Assembly: GCA_035222895.1 (NCBI GenBank)
Contig: JAVYIG010000593.1
Span: forward strand, 434,001 to 498,000
Reading direction: 5' to 3'
Length of the DNA: 64,000 bases
Source of the DNA: Strongylocentrotus droebachiensis
Taxonomy: Eukaryota > Echinodermata > Echinoidea > Camarodonta > Strongylocentrotidae
The notes below the pieces were generated by a model. That model was given only the letters and a program-made list of their open reading frames with translations. It ran no database searches and had not been told where the DNA came from. The stretch's first letter is position 1; every line of letters starts with the position of its first letter. Of the stretch, positions 38,576 through 51,679 are shown in pieces. Position numbers and translations under genes: made by a program.

Positions 38576-39153
38576 TAAGACGTAATTATATTATGGAATA
38601 AAAATATATACATTTGGGGTAAATTGAGACTGTAAAAAAAGGGGAACACAATGAGAATGAGAAGGAAAAAGTATGAAAGATGCAAGAAACTGAAAACTTA
38701 TAACAAAATTATTGGAAATACTGCATCCATCACAAAAGATGTGGTATCATTCAAAGTTCTTTTTTAAATCCATTTTCATACCCTACTATAAAATATTCTT
38801 TATCTCATGAGATTTTAAAAGATGGGCATCTGACAACTATTCCTGAAAGATGATGTAACTATTTTTAAAAATTCAGATAAATCTAGGGTTATTATGGAGA
38901 TGAAAAATTCTAGCCTTCTCCATCATGAGTAAAAAAAGTTTTTGCTTAGGCCTATTTATTACCTAGGGCAACATCGAATATCAGAATTCTTTCTTATTTT
39001 GACAACGATATAGTAGGGTAAATTTATGTAATTATAATTCAACACTAATTGGTCTATAAATCCACTTATATGGGTTTCAATTATTCCTGCAGGAATTTCT
39101 TTTCGACAAACTGTAACTGCATTCACATTGAAGCTTTTCTTCAAGAAAATATT
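38576..39153. other. AT-rich DNA, no feature recognised
   Basis: No gene or bounded repeat seen. Confidence 0.4.
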
Positions 39154-39216
39154 GTCCATAATATGAACACACTGTATTCTCAGTGTCCATAATATGAACA
39201 CACATGTATTCTCAGT
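39154..39216 (+). repeat. 31-bp tandem duplication
   Basis: GTCCATAATATGAACACAC plus the following TGTATTCTCA is repeated once with a one-base insertion in the second copy. Confidence 0.85.
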
Positions 39217-40080
39217 GTCCAGTGAAATATCCAGAGAATTACGTCAAGAGAAAGCATTTCAAAATACGGTAGGAAATAAAGGGCGTACTAGGGAAAGACT
39301 TCATACAAGTTGTCACGACAAGCAAGTGCAGGAATATTCTGCTACTTTGAATTATACTGAACAGGCAATGGCAGGGATTTTCTGCTGAAGATCTTCAAGA
39401 AGAGAAACGATTATTGATGTGAACATGGCTTATATAATGCTACCAAATAACCTGTTCCATTAGTAAAACGCTCCCTCAAGTACAATCATGACCCGAGGGG
39501 TAAACAAAAAAGGCTGGACTGCTGCTTTATTTGCATAAGACTAAAGATCATGGAAAAGACTCCTTTAGTTAATCAGTATAGATTCAGATTCTCTCTGCCA
39601 TTTATCATCACAGAAATCCCCAAATTACAAGTTTTTTTCTTCTTCTCATTTTGACTGAGGATGAAATAACAGCAGCAAGCAATCAAAGATAAAACCTTGT
39701 TATAATGACCCAATAGTTTTATGACATATGCGCCTGCAAAAATTGCTCTGTGTCAATGTCCTATACTAACCAAACGTTTAACTTCAACCCTGGACCGAAC
39801 CCTATACTAACCCTAACATCAACCTTTGATCTAAACTTGTTTGTTCGTGTCTCCTTAGATCAGATTAATGTATCTTGATCTTCGGAGTAGTTGCTAAACT
39901 AAAACCCTAACTTTAGCCCCATACCTTTTTTAGGGTGGAGCTTAGCAGGTCTGAGAAAATATTTTTTTTAATATTCAAAAATCTATAAAATCTATTTAGA
40001 TGTTTGAATAACAAAATATGAGTTGTATGCAGCCCTGCACGTCAACAGGAATCAACTTATATTTGGGTGTCACCCAACCT
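39217..40080. other. AT-rich DNA, no feature recognised
   Basis: No gene or bounded repeat seen. Confidence 0.4.
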
Positions 40081-40084
40081 TTAA

Positions 40085-40444
40085 AGGTAAAGACCAGTAA
40101 TGGTCATGCGATTGCATTGTGAAAGAAACGTTGTGGAATCGATCAGAAAAGGTCGATCATCTAGCATCTGCAAGGTTCTGGAATCATCAAAATGATAAGA
40201 AATTTGGCTCATTCTTCGTAAAGTTACAAGCACTATACACAGAAAGATGTATATGGGACTACCCTATCTCTCTCACCAGACCATGAGAGAAATAAATTTA
40301 CCAAATATATGAATTAGTAGGCGGTTTCCCGGCAAATTTTTTATCATCATGTATTAGTCAAAACATATTCTTTCACATGATTGGTAATGAGAGCTTCCAT
40401 TTCATTTTTTGAAATTGGGTTGTTGCCAATACTGGTCTTTACCT
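40085..40444 (+). mobile_element. 360-bp TTAA-type MITE, copy 1
   Basis: Inverted ends AGGTAAAGACCAGTA and its complement, flanked by TTAA at 40081-40084 and 40445-40448. The body is the reverse complement of 44731-45097, nearly base for base. Too small to encode a transposase; mobilised in trans by a Kolobok- or piggyBac-type enzyme. Confidence 0.85.
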
Positions 40445-40448
40445 TTAA

Positions 40449-43400
40449 CATTGACTCCTCCATTGCAATGTAATGCAAGAGCAACAATACAGATTGTCTT
40501 TTTCCAGGAAGAATTATAAAAGAACTTGAAAGAATTTGCAAAGGGTGTAGTCAACGAGCATACACATCATTACATGTACATGAACATCTTTCTCCCGCTA
40601 AATTACAACCATTTCCAAAGTTGCCTTAAAATCAAAACGTCTCAGGTGATAGGAGGGGAGGGAGGACAAGAGGCTACACTCAATGTGAGAAAACATTGGA
40701 GTTTTAGATCGGCGACGACTGGTCTTTACTCTTTATAGAAAGATGCCATGCACAGGGTTCACTACTCAGTCAAGTAACTAGTTGATTTCAAATGAGAGCA
40801 GATTGTTGTACAGCTCAGACGGGACCGTGACGTTCCGAAGCACGTGCAATATATTTAGGGGAATCCCCTTTCAGAGAGCGATAACCTCTAGGTTAGAGGC
40901 TATGTTTAGACTGGAAGAGCAGAGCCTATAGAGGGCCTGAATTATTAGAATAACAAAATTTACACTGGGCTCCTGTTAAAGGCACTTACGTGACACAGAG
41001 TACAGAAAAATGAAAGAGAAAGTGAGTGGAAGAGAGAGATACAGTCAGACAGATGGAGAAGGAGAGAATTACAGACAGACAAATAAACATATTTCCTCTT
41101 TCATATAAAATGTCTCAACATACTTTTAAAATTTGAATGATTCTTTGCCCACTTCTTTGTAATTTCATACAATGAAATGTGTTAAAAACACTATGTAGCC
41201 TACAGGCCAAATAGATTTTGGCATATTTTACCAGTTAATATTGAAGGGAAAAAATCGGTCTGCAGCACGAGTTACTTCCTCAAATAATTTTGATACAAAA
41301 TATGAAATAGACTTCTTAGAAAAATGAAAATACATGAAAATAATACCTAGATAAGCTCATCAAATGTACAGTGCATGAACACATTGTCATCACTTGTTAT
41401 ATTATTCTCAAACTTGAAGAGTTATTCAACCCCATCCTGTTATTCATTCTAGAGTGCACATCCTCAATAGGTTCTATTTCTGTTGTGAACTACCCTTTGA
41501 TGACATTTGACGAGACGTTTGAAGGGGAAATAATGCTTTTGAACATTCAGGTTCTTCAAGCACAAGCCAAGGCTATACAATTTCAGCTTATTTCTTTTTC
41601 CATCTTCAAAGCCGTTCATAGTTCAATGTCCCAATAATTATTCTATAAAAAGCATGATGCTTTTGAGCAACATACCTTTCCAGCATGTTGACAACACAAG
41701 GAAATAAAGAGAATGAAGACAAAAATTGTCACATGCAAGAAATTACCTGAATTTTCTCAGTCTTCTATGATTGCTGTTCTAGATACCCGTAAATCATGTA
41801 AAACGGAGCTTGATTTCGTCTCCTGCAAAGAAAGAAAAATAAACGAAACAAAATTTAGATTTATCTCGACTATGTGCGATGGTAGGCAAACTTTGTGACA
41901 GTTACATATGTTTTGAAAAAAAGTTGGATGCGTTAGAAGGTGGCTTATTGGGACTAACTCCCAAATTTTAGTGCATTTTAGAGACATTACCCACCTTTGG
42001 TGTACCAATCACCTCAAAATATAATTTGTTGTGTACAGTTAGAATGGATAAAAACAACCTCAAAAACCTTTACCCGACATTTTATTGGCCAATGGATAAG
42101 GAGTATAAAAACAAAAAATAACATGAAACCCTTCACATAGAACCCAAGTTAGACTTGGGTTTCAAGCAGGCCTTATTCTGTCAGAACACTGCGGGTGCAT
42201 CACTTAGTCTACTCACAAGTCACTTTAATGTTAAATAAGTGTGTAATTAAACTTGCAGTTTCTCTTTTATAGGAAGTAGTATTTGAAGCTCATATTTTGA
42301 ATATAGTATTTCAACATGGAGCCCCTAAATCCCCTGGCACTGACACAAAATAGCGAATAGAGTTAACTTATGCCTACAGTACAAAAATTTGAGAAAAAAT
42401 TTGGCTAAGTCCCGAAATACTCATATATGCTCAAATTCTCAGCCAAAATATGTTTCTTAACAACCTCTAGGGCATATATGAAAACTGCCCAATGAAATGA
42501 GGAATGAATGCTGATCGTATAACTAGCATCCATACTACAAATAAATAATGCTGAGCATAAACATCCTATGACCAGCTAATTCCCAACGTATGCCTAGCGT
42601 ACTGTGGCCGGAACGGGACGGGTCTCTCGGCTGACCCACACCCTCAGTCCACAAGCATATATCCAGACCAGACCAGAGCCTGGATTCGGAGGCACATTTG
42701 ACTCCTTTTTCCCCCTTCTTGACATCAGAATTTTTGGGAGGCATCCTGGAACTGCAACTGGAACTCAGAGCTATCTTTCACAGAAACTTTGGATTACATT
42801 ACAACTTCTTAAGTTTTCATCACGCTTGCAGCGCATGCGCAATTCGTTTGTCTCTTAAAAGTGATTTGTACGTACACTATACGTTACAACATACAGTGCT
42901 ACAGACATAGCGTGTCTGGGTCGTCGGTGGCGTCTTGTAACATTATTCGCTGCAAACAAGTACAACATGAACATTCATCAGTGACTACATACACAACATA
43001 GAATGTGATTAGAGGGAGAAAAAAATGATCTTTGGCACTAGCTCTTGGGAAGGAGCAAAGATCAGAGGTGTGGAAGATTTAGGAGGGAAAGATCGACTCA
43101 GACGACAGACATATTGGTATCGGTGGTAAGTGATCATATAATACAGACGCTTTGTTACACCTTTTGTATGGACCGCGTAAATATCTACACACTTTCTCTA
43201 AACAGTGTGCAAAGTGAATAGAGCTCTTCACGTTTCCTCCATTTTGTAGGTTGAGTTCAGAATGAGTAACACTGCTCGAACATGACTCCATGTTTCAAGG
43301 AAAATTCTTGTCAGTTTATGCTTCAGGAGTTTATGTGCCCTTTCTCTAGAACATAACTTGGATTTTACGATACGATATAAGAAAGCATACACCAGACGTG

Positions 43401-44045
43401 CTCCCTGCAAGCAAGGCGCCTTTTCTTCCGAACAATAAAATGTAGCACATGAATATGGCGTGCTATTAAACCATTTTAAAGGTAATGTACACTGTGAATG
43501 TATTTATTCATTTTTATATTTGTAAAACATTATACAGTGTGCAAGCTCGTTCACATATAGCATGAAGTCCTCAAAGTCAAGCACCATCCGACATGTACTA
43601 TGTTCACCAAGTCATGCACAGCACACATGCATGATAATATTTCACAAGAGTTTTCATTTATTCAGTATGTATATAACTTACCACAATCATCTTGTAACAT
43701 GTTGGAGGGTTGAGAATATATTCGCCATGGGAACGATACAAAAGAGACCTTTAAAGAGCACCAAATGCCATGCTACACTGGTTGAATATGTCATTAATGT
43801 CTCATAGACTAGAGGCGGTGATTCATAAACATATCCATAATCCCACGCTGTGCATGCAACCATTCATCGTCGTCCGTACATGTTACACATGATCCATTTT
43901 GCTCCATAGCATAAACCATGTTACATTGTGCACAGCGCTACAACCAATATGACCAAGGGCATAGCTTTACTGGGAGGGAAATGCATTCATTCATCATTTC
44001 CTTGACAATACTCAAAGAAATACAAATATCATGGCTATAATATAG
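40449..44045. other. AT-rich DNA, no supported gene
   Basis: A moderately GC-rich patch at 42585-42850 is open in two overlapping frames without a recognised domain. GA-rich sequence near 41010-41070. No bounded elements found. Confidence 0.35.
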
Positions 44046-44545
44046 CAGCAAAGGGATATTCACACTGTTACACATACTAAAATGTCTTTTAAACTACTGA
44101 GGACACCACAGCGAGCCTACGTAATAATTTCTGTTTACCATAATAGTTTCTATTTTTGGTATGATAACGATGTGCAGTGGTTAATTCGTTGTATACAGGT
44201 ACATGTATGTATGCATGACATGATTCACACAGTGTACGTTGCTGTAACATATATAGCGAGCTCATGAACATACTACTCCGCATGCATGTAGCCAAGGCAG
44301 CGCGGGATATCTACACTATTACACATGCATACTAAAATGTCCCTCAAAACTTCCGAGAACATATCCAAAACGCATCTGCGCTCTACTTTCTATATCCTAC
44401 AATATTTTTTGTGGTTGATTTTGTCGGTATGATTATGATGTGCAGTAGTTAATTCTTTGCATGCAGCCAGGTACATGTATGTATGCATGACATGATCCAC
44501 ACAGTATGCGCCGCTGTACCAAGTTCATACTCAGCATGCCGTGTA
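44046..44545 (+). repeat. Diverged tandem duplication, period about 255 bp
   Basis: Two units share, in order, ACATACTAAAATGTC-like sequence, GGTATGAT(A/T)A(C/T)GATGTGCAGT, TTAATTC(G/T)TTG, CAGGTACATGTATGTATGCA and TGACATGAT(T/C)CACACAGT. Divergence is clear but the order is fully conserved, so this is an old duplication. Confidence 0.75.
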
Positions 44546-44660
44546 CATAAGCCTATGGTTGCATAGGAGCACAGTAATGAGCAACTGGACTGTACATAAG
44601 ACTAGTCTGCAAATACAGACCATTTACTGAGAATAAGTGATTTGCAGAATTACTAAAAAA

Positions 44661-44698
44661 GGATATGTTTTTCAAAAGGGATATGTTTTTCAAAAGGG
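44661..44698 (+). repeat. 19-bp tandem duplication
   Basis: GGATATGTTTTTCAAAAGG is repeated once directly upstream of the second 360-bp TTAA element. Confidence 0.8.
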
Positions 44699-44730
44699 CT
44701 ATTTTTTTTAGAATTATTCGTGTTGCTTAA

Positions 44731-45097
44731 AGGTAAAGACCAGTATTGGCAACGCCCCAATTTCAAAAAATGAAATGGAAGCTCTCATTACCAATCATGT
44801 GAAAGAATATGTTTTGACTAATACATGATGATAAAAAATTTGCCGGGAAACCGCCTACTAATTCATATATTTGGTAAATTTATTTCTCTCATGGTCTGGT
44901 GAGAGAGATAGGGTAGTCCCATATACATCTTTCTGTGTATAGTGCTTGTAACTTTACGAAGAATGAGCCAAATTTCTTATCATTTTGATGATTCCAGAAC
45001 CTTGCAGATGCTAGATGCTAGATGATCGACCTTTTCTGATCGATTCCACAACGTTTCTTTCACAATGCAATCGCATGACCATTACTGGTCTTTACCT
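44731..45097 (-). mobile_element. 360-bp TTAA-type MITE, copy 2
   Basis: Same inverted ends as copy 1, TTAA at 44727-44730 and 45098-45101. It is 7 bp longer because GATGCTA is duplicated near 45005-45020. Its right-hand TTAA is also the position where the decayed 1.44-kb element (copy C) begins. Confidence 0.85.
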
Positions 45098-45500
45098 TTA
45101 AAGTGTAGACATATGCATACAAAAATGAACCCAAATATTGAGATAATTACATCAATAGAAAGCTTTTAACCTCCAGAATAACACTAAATGGCATTCAACT
45201 GACAAAATAAGTTTAGAATAGTGAATTTTTATCCGATTAAACTTCACCAAGATCTCAAAGTCGGAAACACAGAATTGCACAGAGAAAACAGAACCTCTAT
45301 TCGTGGCATCACAACCAGTGATCACGGGCTTTATAGTGAGAGTGAATGGCAGTGAAATGCCCACGTAAATGCTATCCTGTCAGAGCTTAGAATTGTTCTT
45401 GTCAACAAGTTTATGTGATAGATTTTCTGTTTTTATTTGAAATGAAGAATAACCAAGCAACGTTTCCCAGTTGCTGATTTCTTTTAATATCCACAGTCTC

Positions 45501-45901
45501 CAGAGCTGCCAACCTCCAGAACAGAAAATCAGTAATCACAAGGCTCAAAATCAGTAATTTGGGGTATAAATCAGTAATTTCTTATGCGGCGCTATGAATC
45601 TAAAAAAACGACACGCCAACACTGCGCGGACGCATGATTATCTGAAATTTTTGGTGATTTTACTCACACAAAGATGTTAAGTATTGAATTTCAGGTCATC
45701 ACAACACAGTTTATCATGAAAAATGGCTCCTATTCACAGCACTCGCTACGATAAATCATATTTAATTCATTAAAAAAAAAAAAAAAAAAAAAAAATCTTT
45801 TTTTTTTTTTTTTTTTTAAATCCGTAATTTGAGACAACATTCCGTAATGGTCGTTAATTTTCGTACCAATTACGGGAAATCCGTACTAGTTGGCAGCTCT
45901 G
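45501..45901. mobile_element. hAT-like MITE inside copy C
   Basis: Ends CAGAGCTGCCAAC and GTTGGCAGCTCTG, flanked by AGTCTC on both sides (45495-45500 and 45902-45907). The duplication can be read as 6 bp, or as 8 bp with a mismatch (hAT makes 8 bp). Inside are repeats of ATCAGTAATTT and, near the centre (about 45771-45820), a poly-A run followed by a poly-T run. A CAGRG start is typical of hAT ends. Confidence 0.75.
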
Positions 45902-46173
45902 AGTCTCCTTTTTGGTAAACTTTTAAGACAAGTTTACTGCTTGGGAAACAAGGTCAAATCATTTGCACGTATGAATAGGCAGGTGTACATATACATTATC
46001 TTGTCATTAGATGAGATACAGGAGCAGTTTTGTAAAAATTAATAGGCCTAGAACTATGAGTATGATCGCACTTATCATTGATGTGTACGACTGCCTCAAA
46101 AATGGATATTACCAGTTAAACTTTTTTTTTAAATATATCAAACTTGAACGAGCTCTTCCTCTATATATATATA

Positions 46174-46825
46174 CCGTGTGAGTCAAAAAAAAGTTTACAC
46201 CTAGAAAATTGCTAATTATTTTTAAAATAATCTATGAACAGTAAATTATTATACATCTTAAGAAAGAGTGTTTTATCCCAAATCATTTGTTACCATTTTT
46301 GTGTGGTATGTGTTCACGCTTGGATGAACCGGTGGCATTGTTTGCAAGAGTGCTAAAATCGACTTGCGCCAAAGTGATGCCTTCAGTATGTATTATGTTG
46401 GGATTAGCGGAGTGAGAGAATGGATTGAATGTATCACAAGAAATGCATTGCATATGTTTTTTGCAAAGGGCAAAGTCACACACACCCACACACACGCGCA
46501 CAAACGTTCGTTGATATTTGATATGTGTGGCATGATTAATTTTGTTAGGGGTGTTATTCGGATCTGCAAAAGACCGAATTAATACCCAAATCCCAATTGT
46601 TTTATTCAAACATCACATAGGCAACTTTGGCGCCATTCGATTTTTGCACTCTCGCAAACAATGTCTCCTGCTCATCCAAGCGTGAACATATACCACACAA
46701 AATGGTATCAAAAGATTTGGGATAAAACACTCTTTCATATGACATATAACAGTTTAATGTTCATCAATGATTTTTTTAAATAATTAGCAATTTTCTTGGT
46801 GTAAACTTTTTTTTGACTCACACTG
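46174..46825. mobile_element. Mariner-type palindromic MITE inside copy C
   Basis: Inverted ends (C/A)GTGTGAGTCAAAAAAAAG continuing into TTTACACC, flanked by TA at 46172-46173 and 46826-46827. Arms of about 230 bp mirror each other through ACTCTTTCTTAAGATG-like and CACGCTTGGATGA-like segments. The centre (46380-46600) is not mirrored and contains a CA microsatellite (46478-46501). No transposase. Confidence 0.8.
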
Positions 46826-47430
46826 TATAGCTGTTGACGTCTATGACTAGTGATTGAACGATATTCATCCACGAGTGAATTGATGGAAGCGGAATCGGCA
46901 GGTAAGACCAGGCCGCTGGTCTCGGCAGCTTGTGGAACATACATGCTCTAGGTATCTGTATATCGACAATTGCAAGAGAGTAGGAGCGATGTAACCAGCT
47001 AAGGTAAAAATTAACCAAGACCCGCTCCTCACTCTCGTCTACCCTCTCATCCCTTTCTCCTTCATCATCTTCCTCCAGAAACTCTTCAAAGTCCATCAAA
47101 AGATTGATCTGGTCAAACTCTCCAGCCATTACCAATTGCTATATATTTACTTGTATAAAAACCGAACGCGAGAATGAAGCCAAACGACGAGATCTAATAT
47201 ACTGAGCACAAGCACAATCTCACCAAATTCAACAAACACACACAAAAAAAATTGGTGAAAATATCAACTTATAGCGCATCGTGGCATGTATATGTCATAA
47301 TTCTGAAAAAGGGAATTGATATTCATAGTTTTCATACTATGAAATATATTAGGGGCCTTTTCAGTCTTTGAAACAAAATAAGAAGAAATCATGTCTATTT
47401 TAAGGGTTGCAAAAATGATGTGGCAGTGCA

Positions 47431-49536
47431 CATGCCAACTAGTATTTAAAGTAGCCTATGTTTTATCACAAAAAATAGCAAATCATGAAAATATTTGTGT
47501 CCCTGTCATCCCCTGAAATAGCTGTATGCAAAATTATAAACTTTTTATAAGGAAAATGAGAGGAAGAAATGTGAGAGGGAGAAATGAGGAGGCAGAAAGA
47601 TCAGAAGTAAGGGTATGAATATAAAAAAGAAGAGAGAGAGAGAGAGAAAAAGAATGAGAATTTAAAGAGCATAGACTAATGTTCCAAATGGTAAAGATAT
47701 TTCATTGGATAGTCATTAAACTACTTTACGTGAAACTTGCGTTGTTCCCTCCACATAAAAACTCTTCTAATAGCACGCAGCTATTTGGTTTTGAAGAAGC
47801 TTTCAAACATGAAACTGGAAGAGTTGCACTTTTCTACTGAAGTTCTTTACTATGCTTTAGACGTGTTAACTTGATATATTCAGAATTTAGATTGTTTTTT
47901 AATGCTTTTGACGAGAATATATGATCCTCAAGCCCGGATCCAGGATTTTCCAATAGGGGGGGGGGGGGGGAGTTTGAAAATCGCGCAGGCCATTATTTCA
48001 ACTCAACATAACAATACTGACAAGGTCATATAAGAGGCACCGTACCGGTACCCAAGAAGCGGGCACAATTTTGCAAAGGGGGCAGGCTCAAGTCACGTCT
48101 CTTGTCCGATATCAACATTCACTGTTTATAAGTTTTATTTAAGCATAATTATGTATGTTGTGAAAGTGTTAATCATCACCAAAATATACAAGATAAGCTT
48201 TAAAAAATGCATATAAAAACACCAGTAACTTTTTTGCCGTAGTTGTGTGTACATACTGACATGATCATTCATGTCGGCTAATGGCCAACTGCCTTCATAT
48301 GAGTTTGCCATGGCATCATGAATTCTGTGTACATGCATGCATGCATATTTGCGTTCATATTTATAATTCTTGAGGGAGAATTCATAATTTCGTACAGAGG
48401 GTCTGAAATTTGTAATAATTACAATTTGTTTTGGTAATATATAGCAGCTTTGTATTTTCTTCAGGATTGGGTATACCAGATGCCTTATGCTTTTAATTTC
48501 CACTTCATACAAGATTTTTTTTTTGTTTTTGTTTTACTTCTGCTCTTGCTTGACTGCATAGTCTACATGTATTGATGATCATAAAATTTGAATAGTTGAA
48601 ATCTTACCCCATTTGTATATTCTTAGGACTATGACAACCTCATCAAACAAATGAGGACAATGAAATAAAATATAGGTTTAGAGTGTAGACATCCTTCGAT
48701 CTAGACCAGCACCCCCCACCCCCCCCCCAAAAAAAAAAAAACGCTCTACTTTCACTCTCATTTAACTCTCTCCAAATGTTCCTCCCTCTCCTTTTTCTCC
48801 AGGTCTCTATATGCTTTGTCTATCTCCCTAGCAAGTAAAGCTCAGTTTATCTCTTGATATTTTTCACAGCATAATATACCAGTTATCTGGGTCCTCTCCT
48901 TTTTCTTTCATGACCAATAAATAATTCAGATTTGCCAAGTTGACATTTACCATTAAATCTTCTTTGGCTTAGTCCAGGCAATTAACATGCACATCGCATC
49001 AAACTTAGCCTGGTTTTCAAGACAAGCAGTGCATAAATTACCCAATGCTGAATATTTTCTTGATATTCTGTATAATTGTATTCCCATCCGAGCATCATAC
49101 TCTCCTCTGTGCCACAAGTATGGATGGATTACATGCAAGTATTTGCATTTCAGGGATTTGTCTAAAATTAGGCCAGGAATTTTTTCTTCATTCTCTCCAA
49201 TATTTTGCCAACAGTCCCCTTCAAAGTGGAGGCCCTTAACTTACCTCCTTATGAGTTAATTTCAATTCGATTTTTACCTTATTTGGGCTGTAATGAAAAT
49301 AATCTACCTTAATTACCTCTCTTTCTTCACAGTAATTTTAAGTACCTGTACAACCCCCAAATCTCATGGTTGGAATTATGTCTTATTGCCAGTTTCTAGA
49401 TGCTGTAAATTAAGTCTGTATCTTCCTGGGTACCAAAATGTAAATGATACAAATTCTGACTTTTGACAGTTTATTGTGTGTGATATGCTTCAATAACGTA
49501 TGACGTATCTTATATTTTATAATATTGTGAAACATA
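47431..49536. other. AT-rich DNA, no supported gene
   Basis: GA repeat near 47628-47646, G tract near 47957-47970, C/A tract near 48711-48740. No gene. Confidence 0.4.
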
Positions 49537-49805
49537 TAATAATAATAATAATCTTTAATGGTCCACTCCAAATTTTATTAAACCGAAACGGAAATTCTTT
49601 TTGCCCAATTGATCGTGAGCCCGGCAGCCACTGAGCAGCGCCAGATCCACGTTGCTCTATCCCTTATTGTTGAACGCCAAACAAGGTAGCAACAACTCCC
49701 ATCTTTTAACGTCTTTTGGTATGACGCGGCCGGGGTTCGAACCCACGACCTCCTGGTTGTGAGGCGGACGCTCTACTGACTGAGCCATCTGTTTAGCCAC
49801 TTGTC
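49537..49805 (-). mobile_element. tRNA-derived SINE, family 2, apparently full length
   Basis: On the minus strand the head has a clear A box (TGGCTCAGTCAGTAGAGC, 49770-49787) and B box (GGTTCGAACCC, about 49733-49743) in tRNA-like spacing. The anticodon-like loop reads CTCACAA. The acceptor stem does not pair, so this is not a working tRNA gene. A body of about 170 bp follows, ending in an (ATT)n tail at 49537-49552. Family 2 has no similarity to the family 1 body. Confidence 0.85.
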
Positions 49806-51679
49806 TATAAAGATCAAAGATCCCTTGGTCGGTTTCTATAAGCAGGTTTCACTGTAGATGGATTCACACTCACATAAAAAAGAAGACAGAATTAAATGGC
49901 GATTTAAAAGTCACTTTTAAAAAAACTTAATAAGCAACGCAATGACAGAATGCTCCCCTCATCACAGGTACTGCCTATTGATTACAGGAAATGTATAGAC
50001 CCTGTATTGAAACCAACAGGAATGAGACAATTCTGTAGTCAACAGGTTAATTTGTTAAGAATATCATAGCAGACTTATACTCATTCTTCTGTAAGAGTTC
50101 TGTATACTTTTACACTCAGAATTATTTGTTTTCTAAGTATGTGAATATGGCCGTTATTTACAATTCACAAAAGTCATGCGTCCCAGTTTAATACCACACT
50201 AATCGTAATGGAGGCGCATCAATAGATCCTTTTTATTTATTTCTCACAAAATATTTCTTATTTCATGATTGTGATACTCAGTAATGAGTTTCTGATCAAT
50301 GGAAATAGAAAAATCATTGGAATTATATAATTGGTAGCCGTTGTGGCTTTAGGGCGAATTTTAAAAACTATTGGCTCAACAGTAATCTTAAATATGGTGT
50401 CTTGGAAAGATACATTTTCCTTGTTGATGTGTTTTTATAAATCACGTCCTTTGGCAGGCATACAAAAAGATAGCTTTAAAATGTTCTTTTATTTTGTGAT
50501 TCCCTTGGCATCCCATATCTCTTTCATATTGATTTTGTATACTGCCGTTTGAGCTATCAAACCATGGACCTACAAACAAGTAATTTTTTCATTCACTTCC
50601 AAGTTAGAGTGTAGGCCCGCAATTAAAATCAGTGTAAAGGAATGTTTCTGTTTGCAGTACCGGTACCTCTTTTATTATTTTTGTTTTGTATACATGTAAG
50701 GGTAATTTTCTCAGTGATATTAATGTATTTTACAGTTTTGGGGGTGTTTTTTGTGTGGAGGGGAGGAGGGGGGGGGGGGGTATACCAAAGTACTTTTGGA
50801 GAGCTTTTTAGAGCTATAATGCTTACCATATATATATTTTGTTGGCCTGCATTGTGAACATGGGTAGAGAATAACCTTTAAACTGTACACCCATGACCCA
50901 TGGAGTGGTCTGAATGGTCAAGACTACGTGTTTTATGTGAAATGTATTCACCTTGTACAAATAGACTTTGTGATGGAGGTAGACCTTGCTCTCTAACATA
51001 AGAGTTGTGGGTAGAAAAGTCAATGTCACATTGTACAATGGACATTCTACCAGTACCTACCTCAGACCATGCAATAGATAATGTACAAATCAGCACTCAT
51101 GGACGTTGGTTGGTTGGTTGGCTGTGCTTTACACTCGCAGAGTACAATGGCTCTACATTGCTTTTCTATAGGCCTGTAGAATATTGTGGAGTGGTTGCAT
51201 GCATGCCCACTTTATACAGATTGTGACACACCCTTTTCATATAGAATGTCCAGCAATATGTTATCATGAGGAGAACATAAATATATGTTCCACACATTCA
51301 AAGTATTATCTGCCAATATCATTTTTGAATACACTTTGTTTCCCCTTTTTCTTCTATTTACGTTTGGTATTACTTTTATAATTTAAATCCCCCGCAAAAC
51401 TGCCTATATTTAGTCCACTGTACTACTTTGTTAATTATCATAATGCTTTGTCGTCCATAAACATTGAAAATATTACAAATAAACCTATATCTCAATTTCA
51501 ATACATGGCATAATATCACAGATGCCAACTTTCATCAACAACAAAAAAGTATTCTTAGAAGGAAAAAACAATGTTTTTTGACAAAAAATAGTATGTTTGA
51601 AAAAAATCTCTCACCTTAACATATCGCTATCCTGACAAATTGCAGTACTTGAACTTGAAGCCAAGCTGACATGCTTTTT
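49806..51679. other. AT-rich DNA, no supported gene
   Basis: G-rich tract at about 50758-50780. Otherwise only short chance frames. Confidence 0.4.

Larger units (their letters stand above)
45102..47430 (-). mobile_element. Decayed TTAA-type element, copy C, with nested insertions
   Basis: From CCCAAATATTGAGATAATTAC (45131) onward the sequence follows copy B in the same orientation, with many substitutions, to about 47430 (AGTCTTTGAAACAAAATA at 47361-47378). It is split by a hAT-like element (45501-45901) and a mariner-like element (46174-46825). The terminal repeats are eroded: the left end reads AGTGTAGAC instead of AGTTGATAC. Between about 47010 and 47135 it differs from copies A and B and holds an acidic minus-strand open frame. 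Confidence 0.75.

Noticed and set aside
38110-38685. 191-codon minus-strand open frame, the longest in the window
   Set aside because: It is a translation of the GA-rich tract; composition is Ser/Leu/Phe/Pro only over most of its length.
49730-49800. Possible tRNA gene
   Set aside because: A and B boxes are present, but the acceptor stem does not pair and a SINE body with an ATT tail follows.
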